33,523 nt of DNA from Sedimentisphaerales bacterium (GCA_016936075.1 JAFGPS010000029.1:1-33523); one strand, 5' to 3'. Shown: positions 1 through 9,105, numbered from the stretch's first letter. Numbers and translations: made by a program. The notes: generated by a model from the sequence alone, not told the origin.

Positions 1-3
1 AAA

Positions 4-1152
4 ATGGCTGAAGCAATTAAATATACAGATATTAAACCGGCGGAAAGCTGCCGCTATGACGGCATGTCGATGGGCGAAGTTATGCTCAGACTTGATCCGA
101 GAGATATTCCGACTCCAAGAGTAAGAGATAATGTCAGGATTTCACAGGGCGGCGGCGAAACAAACGTAGCCTGCGGCCTGGCATATACTTTCGGCCTGCG
201 AGCCGCTGTTCTGACCGCCCTTGTTGACGATGTAATTGGACATAACATCAGAAACCAGATGAGAGAACTCGGTGTCGATACGAGCAAAATCATCTGGTGG
301 AATACGAACAGTGACGGCTCGGAATATTCTACAAACAAAAAAGGAACTATTTGCAACGGTGTAAGTTTTACATATAACGGCGCAGGAGTATTACCTTCCG
401 ATACAACATACTATCGAGGAAACTCAGCGGCTACAATGCTCAAGCCCGGCGATTTCGATTTCGATGATTTGTTCGGAAAGCAAGGCGTAAGAGTTTTCAA
501 TACAGGTGGAATCCTGACTTTAATCGGCCCGAAAACTGGCGAGCTCGCAATTGAAGCGGCACAGAAAGCAGCCGAGTACGGAACTTTCGTTTCAGCGGAT
601 TTAAATTACAGGTCAAAAGTCGAGCCTGACAAAAATAAAGCAAAAGCTATAAACCAGAAACTTGCGCCATATCTCGGAATGCTTGTCGGTAATGATTCCG
701 ACCTTGCGGATGCATTAGGCTACGAAACAAAATTTGCGAAAAAAGCTACTTTTGCCGAATGGGCTGAATCTTACAAGCAAACTGTTTTGAGAGTCGCGAA
801 AGATTTGCCCAACTTGAGCCTGATAGGAACACAGTGGCGCGGTGCTCACAACGCGGATATGATAAGCTGGGGGGCGATTCTTTACGATGTAAAGAACGAA
901 ACTTTCTACGAAGCTCCCGTTCGCGAAAATGTCCCGATCAGGGACAGAACAGGAGGCGGCGATTCGTTTGCTTCCGGTGTACTCGCGGCGTTGTTAAAAG
1001 GCAAGGACCTTGAAACCGCGGTAAACTGGGGAGCCGCTCACGGAGTGCTCGTTCAGGAAACTCCCGGTGATGTGACATGTGTTGAAGAAAAAGAGATTAT
1101 CGCAGAAGTCAACAGAGCGCTTAAAGGTGGTGGTGTTAAAGCTGTTCGTTAA
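4..1152 (+). CDS. kdgK: PfkB-family sugar kinase, 2-keto-3-deoxygluconate kinase type
   Basis: Predicted to phosphorylate 2-keto-3-deoxygluconate with ATP in the cytoplasm, feeding uronate carbon into the Entner-Doudoroff end steps. The 382-residue product has the ribokinase/PfkB layout: N-terminal substrate part with GGGETNVACGLA near residues 49-60, and the C-terminal anion-hole/catalytic motif DRTGGGDSFASG with the likely base Asp320. The usual GAGD is GGGD here. The KdgK assignment rests on overall resemblance (GEVMLRL start, DLNYR near 199), so another sugar-acid kinase is possible. The ATG is 3 bases inside the window, so its ribosome site and a possible upstream start cannot be seen. 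It converges on rpoD across a strong hairpin. Glucuronate released by the GH67 enzyme downstream would be a natural source of its substrate. Confidence 0.8.
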   Translation: MAEAIKYTDIKPAESCRYDGMSMGEVMLRLDPRDIPTPRVRDNVRISQGGGETNVACGLAYTFGLRAAVLTALVDDVIGHNIRNQMRELGVDTSKIIWWNTNSDGSEYSTNKKGTICNGVSFTYNGAGVLPSDTTYYRGNSAATMLKPGDFDFDDLFGKQGVRVFNTGGILTLIGPKTGELAIEAAQKAAEYGTFVSADLNYRSKVEPDKNKAKAINQKLAPYLGMLVGNDSDLADALGYETKFAKKATFAEWAESYKQTVLRVAKDLPNLSLIGTQWRGAHNADMISWGAILYDVKNETFYEAPVRENVPIRDRTGGGDSFASGVLAALLKGKDLETAVNWGAAHGVLVQETPGDVTCVEEKEIIAEVNRALKGGGVKAVR

Positions 1153-1192
1153 ATAATTAAAAATCAAAAGGGAAAATCACAATTAAAGAAGA

Positions 1193-1222
1193 AATCCAGC
1201 ACTTAAAAATAAGTGCTGGATT
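1193..1222. terminator. Hairpin between convergent kdgK and rpoD
   Basis: A perfect 13-bp inverted repeat (AATCCAGCACTTA / TAAGTGCTGGATT) with an AAAA loop lies between the stops of two convergent genes. T-rich sequence follows a few bases later on both strands, so it probably ends transcription from both sides. Confidence 0.75.
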
Positions 1223-1259
1223 CCACAATTTTTATATTTAATATTTGATATTTTAATTT

Positions 1260-3041
1260 TTAAGCGGATTTATGGTCGAGGAATCCTTCGAGCTTTCTTG
1301 CTCGAACCGGGTGTTGAAGTTTGCGAATCGCTTTGGCTTCAACCTGTCTGACTCTCTCGCGGGTAACCTTGAAAATTCTTCCAACTTCTTCGAGAGTGTA
1401 TGTATAGCCGTCACCAATGCCGTAACGCAATTTTATAATCTCGCGTTCACGATAAGAAAGTGTTTTCAGGACCGAATCGATTCTGTCTTTTAACATTTCC
1501 TGCGTAGCTGAAGCTACCGGAGAATCGACATCATCATCTTCGATAAAGTCACCGAAGTAGCTGTCGTCACTTTCACCGATAGGTCTGTCCAGGCTTATCG
1601 GGTGCTTCGAAATTTTCATAACTCTGCGAGTTTCGCCTACGCTCATTTTTGCTTCTTCGGCGATTTCCTCGATTGTTGGTTCGCGTCCGAGTTTCTGGTG
1701 CAGAGATTTGCTGGCCGTTCTGAGCCTGCTCATTGTCTCTATCATATGAACGGGAATTCGAATCGTTCTGGCATGGTCCGCTATCGCGCGGGTTATAGCC
1801 TGTCGAATCCACCATGTTGCGTATGTACTGAATTTATAGCCTCTTCGATACTCATATTTATCTACGGCTCTCATAAGGCCGGTATTGCCTTCCTGTATCA
1901 GGTCAAGAAAGCTTAAACCCCTGTTACGGTATTTCTTGGCAATTGAAACAACCAGTCTCAGGTTGGCACTTGAGAGCAAACGTTTTGTACTTTCGTATTG
2001 CGTAAAGACTCTATCGAGAATATTGAGTCTTTTATCGAGCTGTTTTGGCGTCTCCAGTACTAAATCCTGAAGTCCTTTAAGCTCTTGCTGCATGGCTTCG
2101 ATATCTTCTTGAGTTATCTGGCCGCTTGGTCCAGCGGTAATGTTTTTTTCCAACTGATGCATTTTTTCACAAATACCGTGAAGTTTGTTTTTAATAGGCT
2201 GAATCCTACTGGTTCGCAGACTAAGCTCCTCAAGAAGAGTCGCAATTTTACGTTTGATTCTTCGTGATTTTTTTAATTCTTCTTTTACTGCTTCACTTTC
2301 CTGATCCTGCGTTTCCATCATCTGCTTAAATAATCCCTGATTAATCTTAAGAAGTTTTTCTACAGTCTGAAGATTTACTGGGATACGTTTTTTGATTATA
2401 TTCTTTGTCAGAGGAGGTTCGGTTCCAACCTTAATCGTCCTGTCAAACGACATAGTACCATTGTGTACATATTGAAATAATTCCACGGCACTTCGTGCGC
2501 AATAATCGCTTTGAAGCATTTTCCTTCTGAACGCCATCCTTGCAATTTCTATTTTCCGAGCGAGTGTAATTTCCGATTTTCTTGTCAGGAGCGGTATCTG
2601 TCCCATTTGTGTAAGATACATTCGGATCGGATCATCAATTCGCCTTGAAGCCTCTTCACCGACAAGCTGTCTTTCAAGAATCTCATCGTCGTCTTTGAGT
2701 TCACCTTCCAAATCCGGTTCCTCATCAACCATATCTTCATCGAAATCCTCGTCGCCATCCTTATCGAGACCACGAGAGTCTACGTCGGCTTCATCGATCA
2801 GGTTTATTCCTTTTTCATCCAGAGTAGCCAATAATTTGTCCAGGCGTGCAGCACTGATGGCATCTTCAGGCAAGTCATCGTTAATTTCCTCATATGTAAG
2901 GTATCCTTTTTTCTCACCTTTTTTTATAAGCATTTTAATTTGCTGCTCAGGATCCTTGATTTCACTAATATCCTTAATTTCATCTTCGACCACAGGATTA
3001 TCGATTTGTTTTTCTTTACTCTTTGTTTTTTTTCTTGCCAC
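1260..3041 (-). CDS. rpoD: Primary RNA polymerase sigma factor (sigma-70, RpoD)
   Basis: Housekeeping sigma factor that directs RNA polymerase to -35/-10 promoters. The 593 residues show an acidic N-terminal region (about 85-125, Asp/Glu rich), region 1.2 ([12 protein letters not shown], about 136-147), a long charged non-conserved spacer (about 165-355), region 2 ([20 protein letters not shown], from 361, then [13 protein letters not shown]), region 3 (about 440-510) and region 4 with the helix-turn-helix ([10 protein letters not shown]). The start is GTG at 3041 with AAGGA about 9 bases upstream. It lies 137 bases downstream of dnaG on the same strand, the classic macromolecular-synthesis order. 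The many TTGNNN/TATNNT-type promoters in this window are what this factor should read. Confidence 0.97.
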   Translation of the reverse strand: MARKKTKSKEKQIDNPVVEDEIKDISEIKDPEQQIKMLIKKGEKKGYLTYEEINDDLPEDAISAARLDKLLATLDEKGINLIDEADVDSRGLDKDGDEDFDEDMVDEEPDLEGELKDDDEILERQLVGEEASRRIDDPIRMYLTQMGQIPLLTRKSEITLARKIEIARMAFRRKMLQSDYCARSAVELFQYVHNGTMSFDRTIKVGTEPPLTKNIIKKRIPVNLQTVEKLLKINQGLFKQMMETQDQESEAVKEELKKSRRIKRKIATLLEELSLRTSRIQPIKNKLHGICEKMHQLEKNITAGPSGQITQEDIEAMQQELKGLQDLVLETPKQLDKRLNILDRVFTQYESTKRLLSSANLRLVVSIAKKYRNRGLSFLDLIQEGNTGLMRAVDKYEYRRGYKFSTYATWWIRQAITRAIADHARTIRIPVHMIETMSRLRTASKSLHQKLGREPTIEEIAEEAKMSVGETRRVMKISKHPISLDRPIGESDDSYFGDFIEDDDVDSPVASATQEMLKDRIDSVLKTLSYREREIIKLRYGIGDGYTYTLEEVGRIFKVTRERVRQVEAKAIRKLQHPVRARKLEGFLDHKSA

Positions 3042-3178
3042 TATTGAGTTCCTTCAAATAGGTTCTATATGCTTCACAAACAATTCTTATTTTATAACGC
3101 CGCTAAAAAATTTGTTTTTTTGTGGTAATATAAATTGTTACTCTTATAAATTTTACGTTCCCATATGTTTATTGTTCG

Positions 3179-4990
3179 TTAGGTCATACCAACGATATAC
3201 GGATTTTCCTTTCCCCTGTCTTTATAAGCATTAAGCATTTTATCCTCACGCTCAGCTTTAGTTTTTATTGATTTGCTTTTCTTAAGTTCATTATGTGATT
3301 TGATAGTTTTAAGTGCATCTGCAAGCCGAGGTTCGTAGTTCCCTTTTTTCTCGCCAGCATGCGACAGTTCCATAAGAGTTGCACTCAATTCCACTGATTC
3401 GGTCCTTGCCAATATTTCTTTTATAGAAATATTCGATCCTTCGTCTAAAGTTTTGAACAAAACTGAAGCAACGCTTCCCAATACCGGAATATCAAATACA
3501 GCTATAGCAAGCTGCTCTCGAACATCTTCATATAATGCCGGCTTATTGATAAGAACTTCCAGTACTTCGCGTTGAGCGGCTGCATATCGTCCTTTGCCGT
3601 AATCTACCCTGGGAACATTACGTTCACTTGCTTGCCTTGTAGCAGTGATTGCTGCCTGTCTTATACGCCTGTTGAGCTCTATAGTAATCTGCTTGCTGTC
3701 AAGACCGATAATTTTCGATATCTGGTTTACTCGCAGTCCGAACTCTATTGCAGGGACGTTTCCTGCATGAAAACCTGTTGCAATTGACTGCAAATACTCC
3801 TCAATCGCGGATTTCTTTCCTGCAACCGTTTCCTCATTACTGAACTTCTCTTTGAGCCGGTCCCATTTGAACTGAAAAACATCAATTGCATCTTCCATCA
3901 GCTTTTCAAACGCCTCTTTACCTGATGTCAAAATAAAATCGCAGGGATCTTTCCCTTCTGGTATTGATGCAATTTTTATATCTACCTTTTGTGACAGACA
4001 AACATCGAGTGCCCTATTGGCCGCTTCGATGCCTGCCGTATCGTTGTCATATATTAAAATTACTTTTTTTGCGTATCGTCTCAGGATTCTTCCATGTCCT
4101 GTCGTAAAACTCGTACCAAGTGTTGCGACTACATTTTTATAACCAAACTGATGCGGTATAATACAATCTGTATATCCTTCGACCACTACCGCAGTACCTG
4201 TTGAAACAATTTCGTGTCTGGCCTGTTCGAGACCATACAACGTATTGCTTTTATCAAAGAGTACTGTTCCCGGCGAATTTACATATTTTGCCCCTGTACC
4301 ATCAAGCGTCCTGCCTCCAAAACCAATCACCCTGCCAGTCACATCTGTAATTGTAAACATAAGACGATTGACAAACTTATCCATGTTCTGTGCTACAACC
4401 AAACCAGCCTGCTCCAGGAATTTATAAGGCACTTTATCCGATTTAGCTTTCCCGATTAAATCATCGTTAGAATTAGCGGCATATCCTATACGCCATTTTT
4501 CTATGCTTTCCTGACTAATTTGCCTCTGGGCCAAATAATCACGTACAGTTTTGCCTTTAGTCGCATCGTTCAGATTAGTCAGGAAATGTTTCGCTGCCCA
4601 ATCATTAACTTTTGCAAGTTTGTTCGGATCGACATCCGCCTGAGAGTTTGAAAACGCCATGCTTTTGGAGGCAGATTTAAATTGTGTATTTCTTGTTGGA
4701 AGTTTTATTCCTGCACGTTCGGCTAATCTTTCAATTGCCTGTGGAAAGCTGAGATTCTCTCGCATCTGGATAAATTTAAATACATCGCCCCCGGCACCGC
4801 ATGCGAAACACTTAAAAATCTGTTTAACATTGCTAACGTTCATACTTGGCTTATGATCATCGTGAAAAGGACAAAGCCCAACCATTTCATGCCCTTTTTT
4901 TTTCAAGCTCACATGTTCACTTATAACATCAACTATGTCATTTGCCTGCTGTATTTCCAATACAATTCTATTGTCAAACATCCCTGCCAT
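3179..4990 (-). CDS. dnaG: DNA primase DnaG
   Basis: Synthesises RNA primers at the replication fork. The 603-residue protein has the N-terminal zinc-binding domain (C40, H43, C61, C64 in CPFHDDHKPS and CFACGAGGD) and the catalytic core with a TOPRIM fold. The TOPRIM glutamate is in VVVEGYTD (Glu271) and the metal-binding aspartates are in YDNDTAG (Asp315, Asp317). The C-terminal ~150 residues are the helicase-binding part and are poorly conserved, as usual. The start is ATG at 4990. There is no strong ribosome site, and an in-frame ATG three codons later is an alternative. A promoter at 5100-5127 and a ~100-nt leader precede it. It is probably co-transcribed with rpoD. Confidence 0.97.
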   Translation of the reverse strand: MAGMFDNRIVLEIQQANDIVDVISEHVSLKKKGHEMVGLCPFHDDHKPSMNVSNVKQIFKCFACGAGGDVFKFIQMRENLSFPQAIERLAERAGIKLPTRNTQFKSASKSMAFSNSQADVDPNKLAKVNDWAAKHFLTNLNDATKGKTVRDYLAQRQISQESIEKWRIGYAANSNDDLIGKAKSDKVPYKFLEQAGLVVAQNMDKFVNRLMFTITDVTGRVIGFGGRTLDGTGAKYVNSPGTVLFDKSNTLYGLEQARHEIVSTGTAVVVEGYTDCIIPHQFGYKNVVATLGTSFTTGHGRILRRYAKKVILIYDNDTAGIEAANRALDVCLSQKVDIKIASIPEGKDPCDFILTSGKEAFEKLMEDAIDVFQFKWDRLKEKFSNEETVAGKKSAIEEYLQSIATGFHAGNVPAIEFGLRVNQISKIIGLDSKQITIELNRRIRQAAITATRQASERNVPRVDYGKGRYAAAQREVLEVLINKPALYEDVREQLAIAVFDIPVLGSVASVLFKTLDEGSNISIKEILARTESVELSATLMELSHAGEKKGNYEPRLADALKTIKSHNELKKSKSIKTKAEREDKMLNAYKDRGKENPYIVGMT

Positions 4991-5099
4991 AATAATATAA
5001 TACCACCAAAAAAGCGGGTTTTTTTGCTACACCTCCCGAGAAGGCCGCATCTGGCGGCTACCCCAAAACTGCTTAGAGAATGTGTCTTTCAACTATATT
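4991..5099 (-). other. Structured 5' leader of dnaG
   Basis: About 100 nt lie between the predicted dnaG transcription start and its ATG. On the minus strand they contain a GCCGC/GCGGC hairpin, a nearby CCT/AGG pairing, and an A7-CCCGC-T6 run just before the coding region, which resembles an intrinsic terminator with a weak A-T stem. A small RNA or attenuator is possible. I do not recognise a known family (not tmRNA, RNase P or SRP RNA by their core motifs). Confidence 0.35.
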
Positions 5100-5127
5100 A
5101 ATATACTTATAATCTCAAAAAAGTCAA
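5100..5127 (-). promoter_or_regulatory. Probable sigma-70 promoter of dnaG-rpoD
   Basis: On the minus strand TTGACT (5127-5122) and TATATT (5105-5100) are separated by 16 bases, each matching 5 of 6 consensus positions. A GGCCTT-AAAA-AAGGCC hairpin sits just upstream. Confidence 0.55.
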
Positions 5128-5130
5128 GTC

Positions 5131-5146
5131 GGCCTTAAAAAAGGCC
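5131..5146. terminator. Short GGCCTT/AAGGCC hairpin
   Basis: A perfect 6-bp stem with an AAAA loop is flanked by short T runs on both strands, directly upstream of the dnaG promoter. It may insulate dnaG from upstream minus-strand transcription. The rest of 5147-5349 is AT-rich and shows nothing else I can name. Confidence 0.35.
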
Positions 5147-5349
5147 CTTTTAATACTAATAAACGCCACTACCACTCTTATGGACATTTAGTAGTATCAT
5201 ACTTTTGCATATTTATAAATGCATTTCAAATGAAAATAAAATAGAAATTTTTATAAAATCCACATTTTTTTTGTAACTAAGCACCTGTTTAAGCGTCTAT
5301 ATATGTAGAGATTAATAAAAAAATAATATGAGGGCATAAAGCTATAAAT

Positions 5350-5541
5350 ATGTATAAAGAAGATGACATTTTGATAGGCCGAAAGGCAAAGGATGAAACC
5401 GAGGATTTCATCAATGAACACCTCGAGAATCCTGAACAGGGTTGGCCGACATTCCGTTTCAATACTGGTGAGTCTTTGAATGACTATAAAGAACTCAAAC
5501 ACAATAAACACAATGCTATGCTAAACTTGTTTTTTATTTAA
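5350..5541 (+). CDS. Small hypothetical protein (63 aa)
   Basis: A charged 63-residue reading frame starting MYKEDDILIGRKAKDE, with an acidic N-terminal half and no signal peptide or membrane segment. I recognise no family. Only a weak AGGG lies about 16 bases before the ATG, and no good promoter is visible. It stands alone on the plus strand between dnaG and the RF-like gene. The composition (Lys, Glu, Asp, Trp-Pro) looks more protein-like than the antisense frame over the same DNA, which is rich in Phe/Ile. It may still be chance. Confidence 0.35.
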   Translation: MYKEDDILIGRKAKDETEDFINEHLENPEQGWPTFRFNTGESLNDYKELKHNKHNAMLNLFFI

Positions 5542-5581
5542 TATTGGAATAGACAGGAGTATTTTTAAACTACAATTAGTT

Positions 5582-5938
5582 TTATAAAGTTTCCTTTTGT
5601 TTGCTGCGGCGTTTTCGTCGTTGCTTTTGTTTGCGGATTTTTTCTGCTTTAAGCGAGGCTGGACTTTGTTTACCTAACTTTTCCTCTTCGATAAGCTCGC
5701 ATAATCTTTTTCTGGCGTAATATCGATTCAGTCTCTGGGTACGATCTTTCTGCATTTTTATTTCATGCCCACTCGGAACATGCCTGAGCTGTACGCAACT
5801 CGATGTCTTGTTCACATGTTGACCACCCGGTCCGGAAGAACGAATGAACTTCTCCTCAATATCTTTCTCCTGAATACCAAGCAAAGACATTCTTTTTTCA
5901 AGCTCATCCTGTTTTTTTTGAGTTACACCAAAATCCAT
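5582..5938 (-). CDS. Peptide chain release factor-like protein with GGQ domain
   Basis: A 118-residue stand-alone RF catalytic domain. The GGQ motif (residues 38-40, in SGPGGQHVNKTSS) is the peptidyl-tRNA hydrolysis loop, and the tail is very basic (KQKQRRKRRSKQK), as in proteins that enter the empty mRNA channel of stalled ribosomes (ArfB/YaeJ, MTRFR group). It lacks the codon-recognition and switch domains of RF1/RF2, so ribosome rescue is likelier than normal termination. The sequence is closer to the short RF-like family than to E. coli ArfB, so I give no symbol. No Shine-Dalgarno is seen before the ATG, and the leader carries two strong palindromes. Confidence 0.85.
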   Translation of the reverse strand: MDFGVTQKKQDELEKRMSLLGIQEKDIEEKFIRSSGPGGQHVNKTSSCVQLRHVPSGHEIKMQKDRTQRLNRYYARKRLCELIEEEKLGKQSPASLKAEKIRKQKQRRKRRSKQKETL

Positions 5939-5946
5939 ATTCGTGT

Positions 5947-5988
5947 CATGGGCATCTTGCCCATGAATGCATGGGCTGGAAGCCCATG
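5947..5988. repeat. Double REP-like palindrome (CATGGGC hairpins)
   Basis: Two adjacent perfect hairpins: CATGGGCA-TCT-TGCCCATG (5947-5965) and CATGGGCT-GGA-AGCCCATG (5970-5988). They fill the gap between the TatD gene's stop and the RF-like gene's start. The paired, nearly identical stems are typical of repetitive extragenic palindromes. Confidence 0.7.
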
Positions 5989-6777
5989 TTATAACGGCAA
6001 ATCGAAGAATGATTTGCTGGTTTGAGTTACGGCTGCCGCAAAATCTTCAAGCTCCATATTTTTCAATTCAGCTAAATATTTCGCCATATGAATCATAAGC
6101 GCAGGCTCGTTCACTTTCTGCTTTCTCATCGGCTCAGGTGACATATAAGGACAGTCCGTCTCAATCATCATCCTTTCAACCGGAACAACCTGAGCCGCTT
6201 TACGAATTGTATCGGCATTTTTAAATGTTACTACGCCGGTGAATGATGCATAAAAACCGTAATCGAGAATAATTCTTGCCCGTTCCGCGGTTTCGCTATA
6301 GCAATGAAATACCACACCTTTTAGATTACCATTGAGCCGAATGAAGTTGTCGAGGATTTCCATTGTATCATCGAAAGCTTCCCTTGTATGAATTATCACA
6401 GGCAAATTCATTTCACGAGCGATATGCAAATGAGCTTCAAAAGTCCTTCTCTGTTCAGACTTCTTCGATAAATTGTAATGAAAATCCAGCCCGGTCTCGC
6501 CAATAGCAATTACCTTCTCGTTGGCGGCAAGTTGTTTTAATTCGGTTACAATTTCGCCATTCAATTGATCAGCATAATGAGGATGAACACCGATAGCGGC
6601 ATACATATTCTCAAATTTGCAGGCCATATCAACCGCTTTTTGATTATGCTCCGGGTCTGTACCGACATTTATCCAACCAGCCACACCAGCTTCTCTGCTG
6701 CGAGCCAGAACGTTTTCAATATCACCCGCTAAAGGCTCATATACCAAATGACTATGTGTATCTATCAATTCTATCAT
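5989..6777 (-). CDS. TatD-family metal-dependent hydrolase
   Basis: A 262-residue TIM-barrel hydrolase of the TatD DNase family, probably a cytoplasmic nuclease acting on DNA ends. Metal ligands are visible: the N-terminal DTHSH pair (His8, His10), the glutamate in IGETGLDFH, histidines in IIHTREA and VFHCYSE, and the aspartate in ETDCPY. Length is normal for the family. The ATG at 6777 puts the DTHSH motif at the usual distance from the N terminus. A TTG nine codons upstream is open but unlikely to be used. The stop is immediately followed by the REP-like palindromes. The exact substrate is not predictable from sequence. Confidence 0.9.
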   Translation of the reverse strand: MIELIDTHSHLVYEPLAGDIENVLARSREAGVAGWINVGTDPEHNQKAVDMACKFENMYAAIGVHPHYADQLNGEIVTELKQLAANEKVIAIGETGLDFHYNLSKKSEQRRTFEAHLHIAREMNLPVIIHTREAFDDTMEILDNFIRLNGNLKGVVFHCYSETAERARIILDYGFYASFTGVVTFKNADTIRKAAQVVPVERMMIETDCPYMSPEPMRKQKVNEPALMIHMAKYLAELKNMELEDFAAAVTQTSKSFFDLPL

Positions 6778-6832
6778 GCTCAATAGTATAACAGAAGCAA
6801 GCAAACATAATCCAGTGTTAAGTCCACCTGTT

Positions 6833-8011
6833 CTAAAATTTCATGCGGCTTCTGAGACCAAATACAATTGCAGGTGATTCGCTTTTTAGGCCGCCCGGAT
6901 GCATTACAACCTGAATGTCCGGGCTGATTTCCATATTCTTATTTATTTTAATTTTGTAATAAGTTTCAATAAGGTCTATTTCTCGCGCATCTGTACTGGG
7001 TAGTCCTTCATAACTTCGCAAGCCATGAGCATAACCAATACCAAAGACATCGTTCTTACGACTTTCGAAAAGACCAACAATCTCGCCGCCATAACTGCAA
7101 AAATTCTTTTCCTCATTGACCTTGTCACCAGCCCATCCATAACGGAAGAAACCAGTCAGTTTTTCTGTAAGCTGCTGGTCAAAACTTACTGCAATACCTG
7201 TATTATTTCGTTTAGTTTTGCTGCTGCCGTCCAAATAGGCCTTATCCTCTGATTCGTGCCAGAGCATGAAACGATAAGTTCCCCTCTTTTCGGAAAAACC
7301 TGGACGTATGCCAATTTCACCAATACTGAAATATTCCGGATCATCACCAAAGGTAGTATTAAATCCTGTTTCCCTGCTGCTGGCTTTTGCGTCACCTATA
7401 TAGGCCTCTGCATACCAGAATGGCGACGGGTCATATTGTACACGTACACCAAGCCCTTTACTTGGAAATGGGATATTGTCGGTCTGAACTAACGGATACG
7501 CATAAAACTGGTCCTTGTATTCGTTTGCTACTGCCGAGTGGTCAAAATAATCTATCGAGTCGATTTTGCCTATATCAATAGTAAGTAACCTGTCGAAGCT
7601 GGTAAACTCAACGAACAACTTATCAATAATAAAAGCGTAATCTCCTTTTACACCTTCATTCAAATTAAAAAAGCTGCCGACTTTGCTATCGGTCACACCA
7701 TGTCCAAAGGAAGATTGTGTAGATATTTCGAGCAGAGCATAATCGCCGAGCCCCTCGCTGTGCTTTTTGGCACCAAGAAGATAGCATATATCGAAGTCAT
7801 ACAAACCAGAAATTCTGTCGGAATTTTTATCATTGACCCCACCAAATGAACCCTGCCAATAATGTGTAAGACTCAAAGATGTTTTATAATCTCCCGGTGA
7901 TATCGTGCCAATATCGGGGACATCGCACATATTTTTCTCTGCATAAACAAAATTACATAAAAAAACAACAATCAATACATTTACAAAAAGAAGGATTCTT
8001 TTTCTCGCCAC
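6833..8011 (-). CDS. OprB-family carbohydrate-selective porin
   Basis: An outer-membrane beta-barrel predicted to let sugars through. The 392 residues start with a signal peptide (about 1-24, ending VYA) and continue with alternating strands. OprB hallmarks are the block IDIGKIDSIDYFD followed by ANEYKDQF, and the C-terminal EISPDIQVVMHPGG block, and it ends with an aromatic residue (RSRMKF), the usual barrel insertion signal. The start is GTG at 8011 with AAGGTGG just upstream. A sugar porin fits a locus with secreted xylanases and arabinases, but the transported sugar is not shown by sequence. It implies a true outer membrane. Confidence 0.8.
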   Translation of the reverse strand: MARKRILLFVNVLIVVFLCNFVYAEKNMCDVPDIGTISPGDYKTSLSLTHYWQGSFGGVNDKNSDRISGLYDFDICYLLGAKKHSEGLGDYALLEISTQSSFGHGVTDSKVGSFFNLNEGVKGDYAFIIDKLFVEFTSFDRLLTIDIGKIDSIDYFDHSAVANEYKDQFYAYPLVQTDNIPFPSKGLGVRVQYDPSPFWYAEAYIGDAKASSRETGFNTTFGDDPEYFSIGEIGIRPGFSEKRGTYRFMLWHESEDKAYLDGSSKTKRNNTGIAVSFDQQLTEKLTGFFRYGWAGDKVNEEKNFCSYGGEIVGLFESRKNDVFGIGYAHGLRSYEGLPSTDAREIDLIETYYKIKINKNMEISPDIQVVMHPGGLKSESPAIVFGLRSRMKF

Positions 8012-8076
8012 AATTTTCCACCTTAATAATAGTTCATTTTCATTTTGCTAAATATAGCCGCTTATTATTTGCCTGT

Positions 8077-8349
8077 CTAAGTACCGCTCTCGACAAATGT
8101 AGCCGTTAATATATCATCGACGCGTTTAGAAGTAAAGGAAAATTCTTTGTTTCCATTAGCAAAATACTTTGATGACATATCCACGAATTCCACAAGATTT
8201 AATGAGGTTATATTAGTATCATTAAATTTCATGAGAATATCTTTTTCCCTTATTTTATCAGGTGAATTTTTAAGTATTTCATCCGCAATAGTTTCTGTTT
8301 CGTTTGGATCAGCTTTCCCATATATAAGTTTTAATCTTACACAATAATC
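8077..8349 (-). pseudogene. PDZ-domain fragment, remnant of an aspartyl protease-like gene
   Basis: The minus strand is open from 8349 to a TAG at 8077 but has no credible start codon or ribosome site. Its translation (IREKDILMKFNDTNITSLNL, then EFSFTSKR) aligns with the C-terminal PDZ region of the protease at 9106-10338 (GIREKDVLFMINHYDISSLN, then IIFTFKR). It is therefore a homologous piece without the catalytic halves. It lies just past the broken OmpH-like gene, so this stretch appears to have been duplicated or rearranged and then decayed. It fills most of the 358-base gap between the porin and the OmpH-like gene. Confidence 0.6.
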
Positions 8350-8369
8350 TCAGGAACCAAAATCACTAC

Positions 8370-8957
8370 CTATTTAAGCTGGTTGAGTCGTGTAATTACA
8401 CTCTCTGTCAAATCCATGCACCCGCCGCTGTAAAGAACTTTACGTGTCTTTAAGGCAACAGTAAATTCATCTGGACTTTCGGTAGATATTTCTGATTCTT
8501 CTATTGAAAGTACTAAATACAAATCTTTTTCAGCACCTATTTCGTTAGCAATTTTCATAATTTTATTATACAACTTTATGTGCTATATTTGGCTTTTTAG
8601 AATCAACTCCTGTCGATTAACTTCCTGCATATTTAAGTCCTGTTCTTTTTGAGCTCCTTCACGAAACTTACGTAAATATTCAGGGGAACCAACTTTATAA
8701 ATTCTGGAAGCAACCTCTTCTTCAATAGCCAGAATATCTTTTTTAATTTCTGCCTGCTCTATCAATATTGCTTGCCTTTCTTTTCCCAATTCTTCTGAAT
8801 ATGTTTTCGTAGCATCACATTCCATTAACACTTTCTCAATATTAACTACACCAATCCTGGAAATTGGGCTATTCGTTTGAGCATCCGTATATTCATGGCT
8901 AAAGAATAAAATCCCCGGAACCAACACACATATTATAATAATCATTTTCGTTTTCAT
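8370..8957 (-). pseudogene. OmpH/Skp-like periplasmic chaperone gene interrupted by an in-frame TAG
   Basis: A Skp-type chaperone would bind unfolded outer-membrane proteins in the periplasm. Codons 1-124 give a signal peptide (MKTKMIIIICVLVPG), the OmpH start motif (RIGVVNIEKVLMECDATK) and the long charged coiled-coil arm. Then TAG occurs at 8585-8583, and the same frame continues for 70 sense codons with the family's typical C-terminal end (DLYLVLS, VLYSGGCMDLTESVITRLN) to a second TAG. So one nonsense change splits an otherwise intact ~195-residue protein. The ATG at 8957 has GAAGGGATT upstream. It could be a fresh pseudogene, a sequencing error or readthrough. The first part alone would lack the closing strand of the trimer body. 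Confidence 0.75.
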
Positions 8958-9105
8958 AAATAATCCCTTCAAAAGTTACTTATAAATCGATATTTCATTC
9001 ATATTAAATTTTCATGTTATTCTTCAAATACTTTTAATTACAAATAACGCGTTTAAACAATTATTAAAACAATAAACAAATATACTTTCCTCATTTTTTA
9101 CTCCT

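Noticed and set aside
2695..3234. Long plus-strand frame opposite rpoD/dnaG (179 codons, Ser-rich)
   Set aside because: It is antisense to the conserved N-terminal part of rpoD. Its Ser/Phe richness is the usual mirror of acidic and Lys codons, and it has no ribosome site.
5251..5511. Minus-strand 86-codon frame opposite the small 63-aa frame
   Set aside because: Very rich in Phe/Ile/Tyr as expected of AT-rich antisense DNA, with no ribosome site. The plus-strand frame is the more protein-like one.
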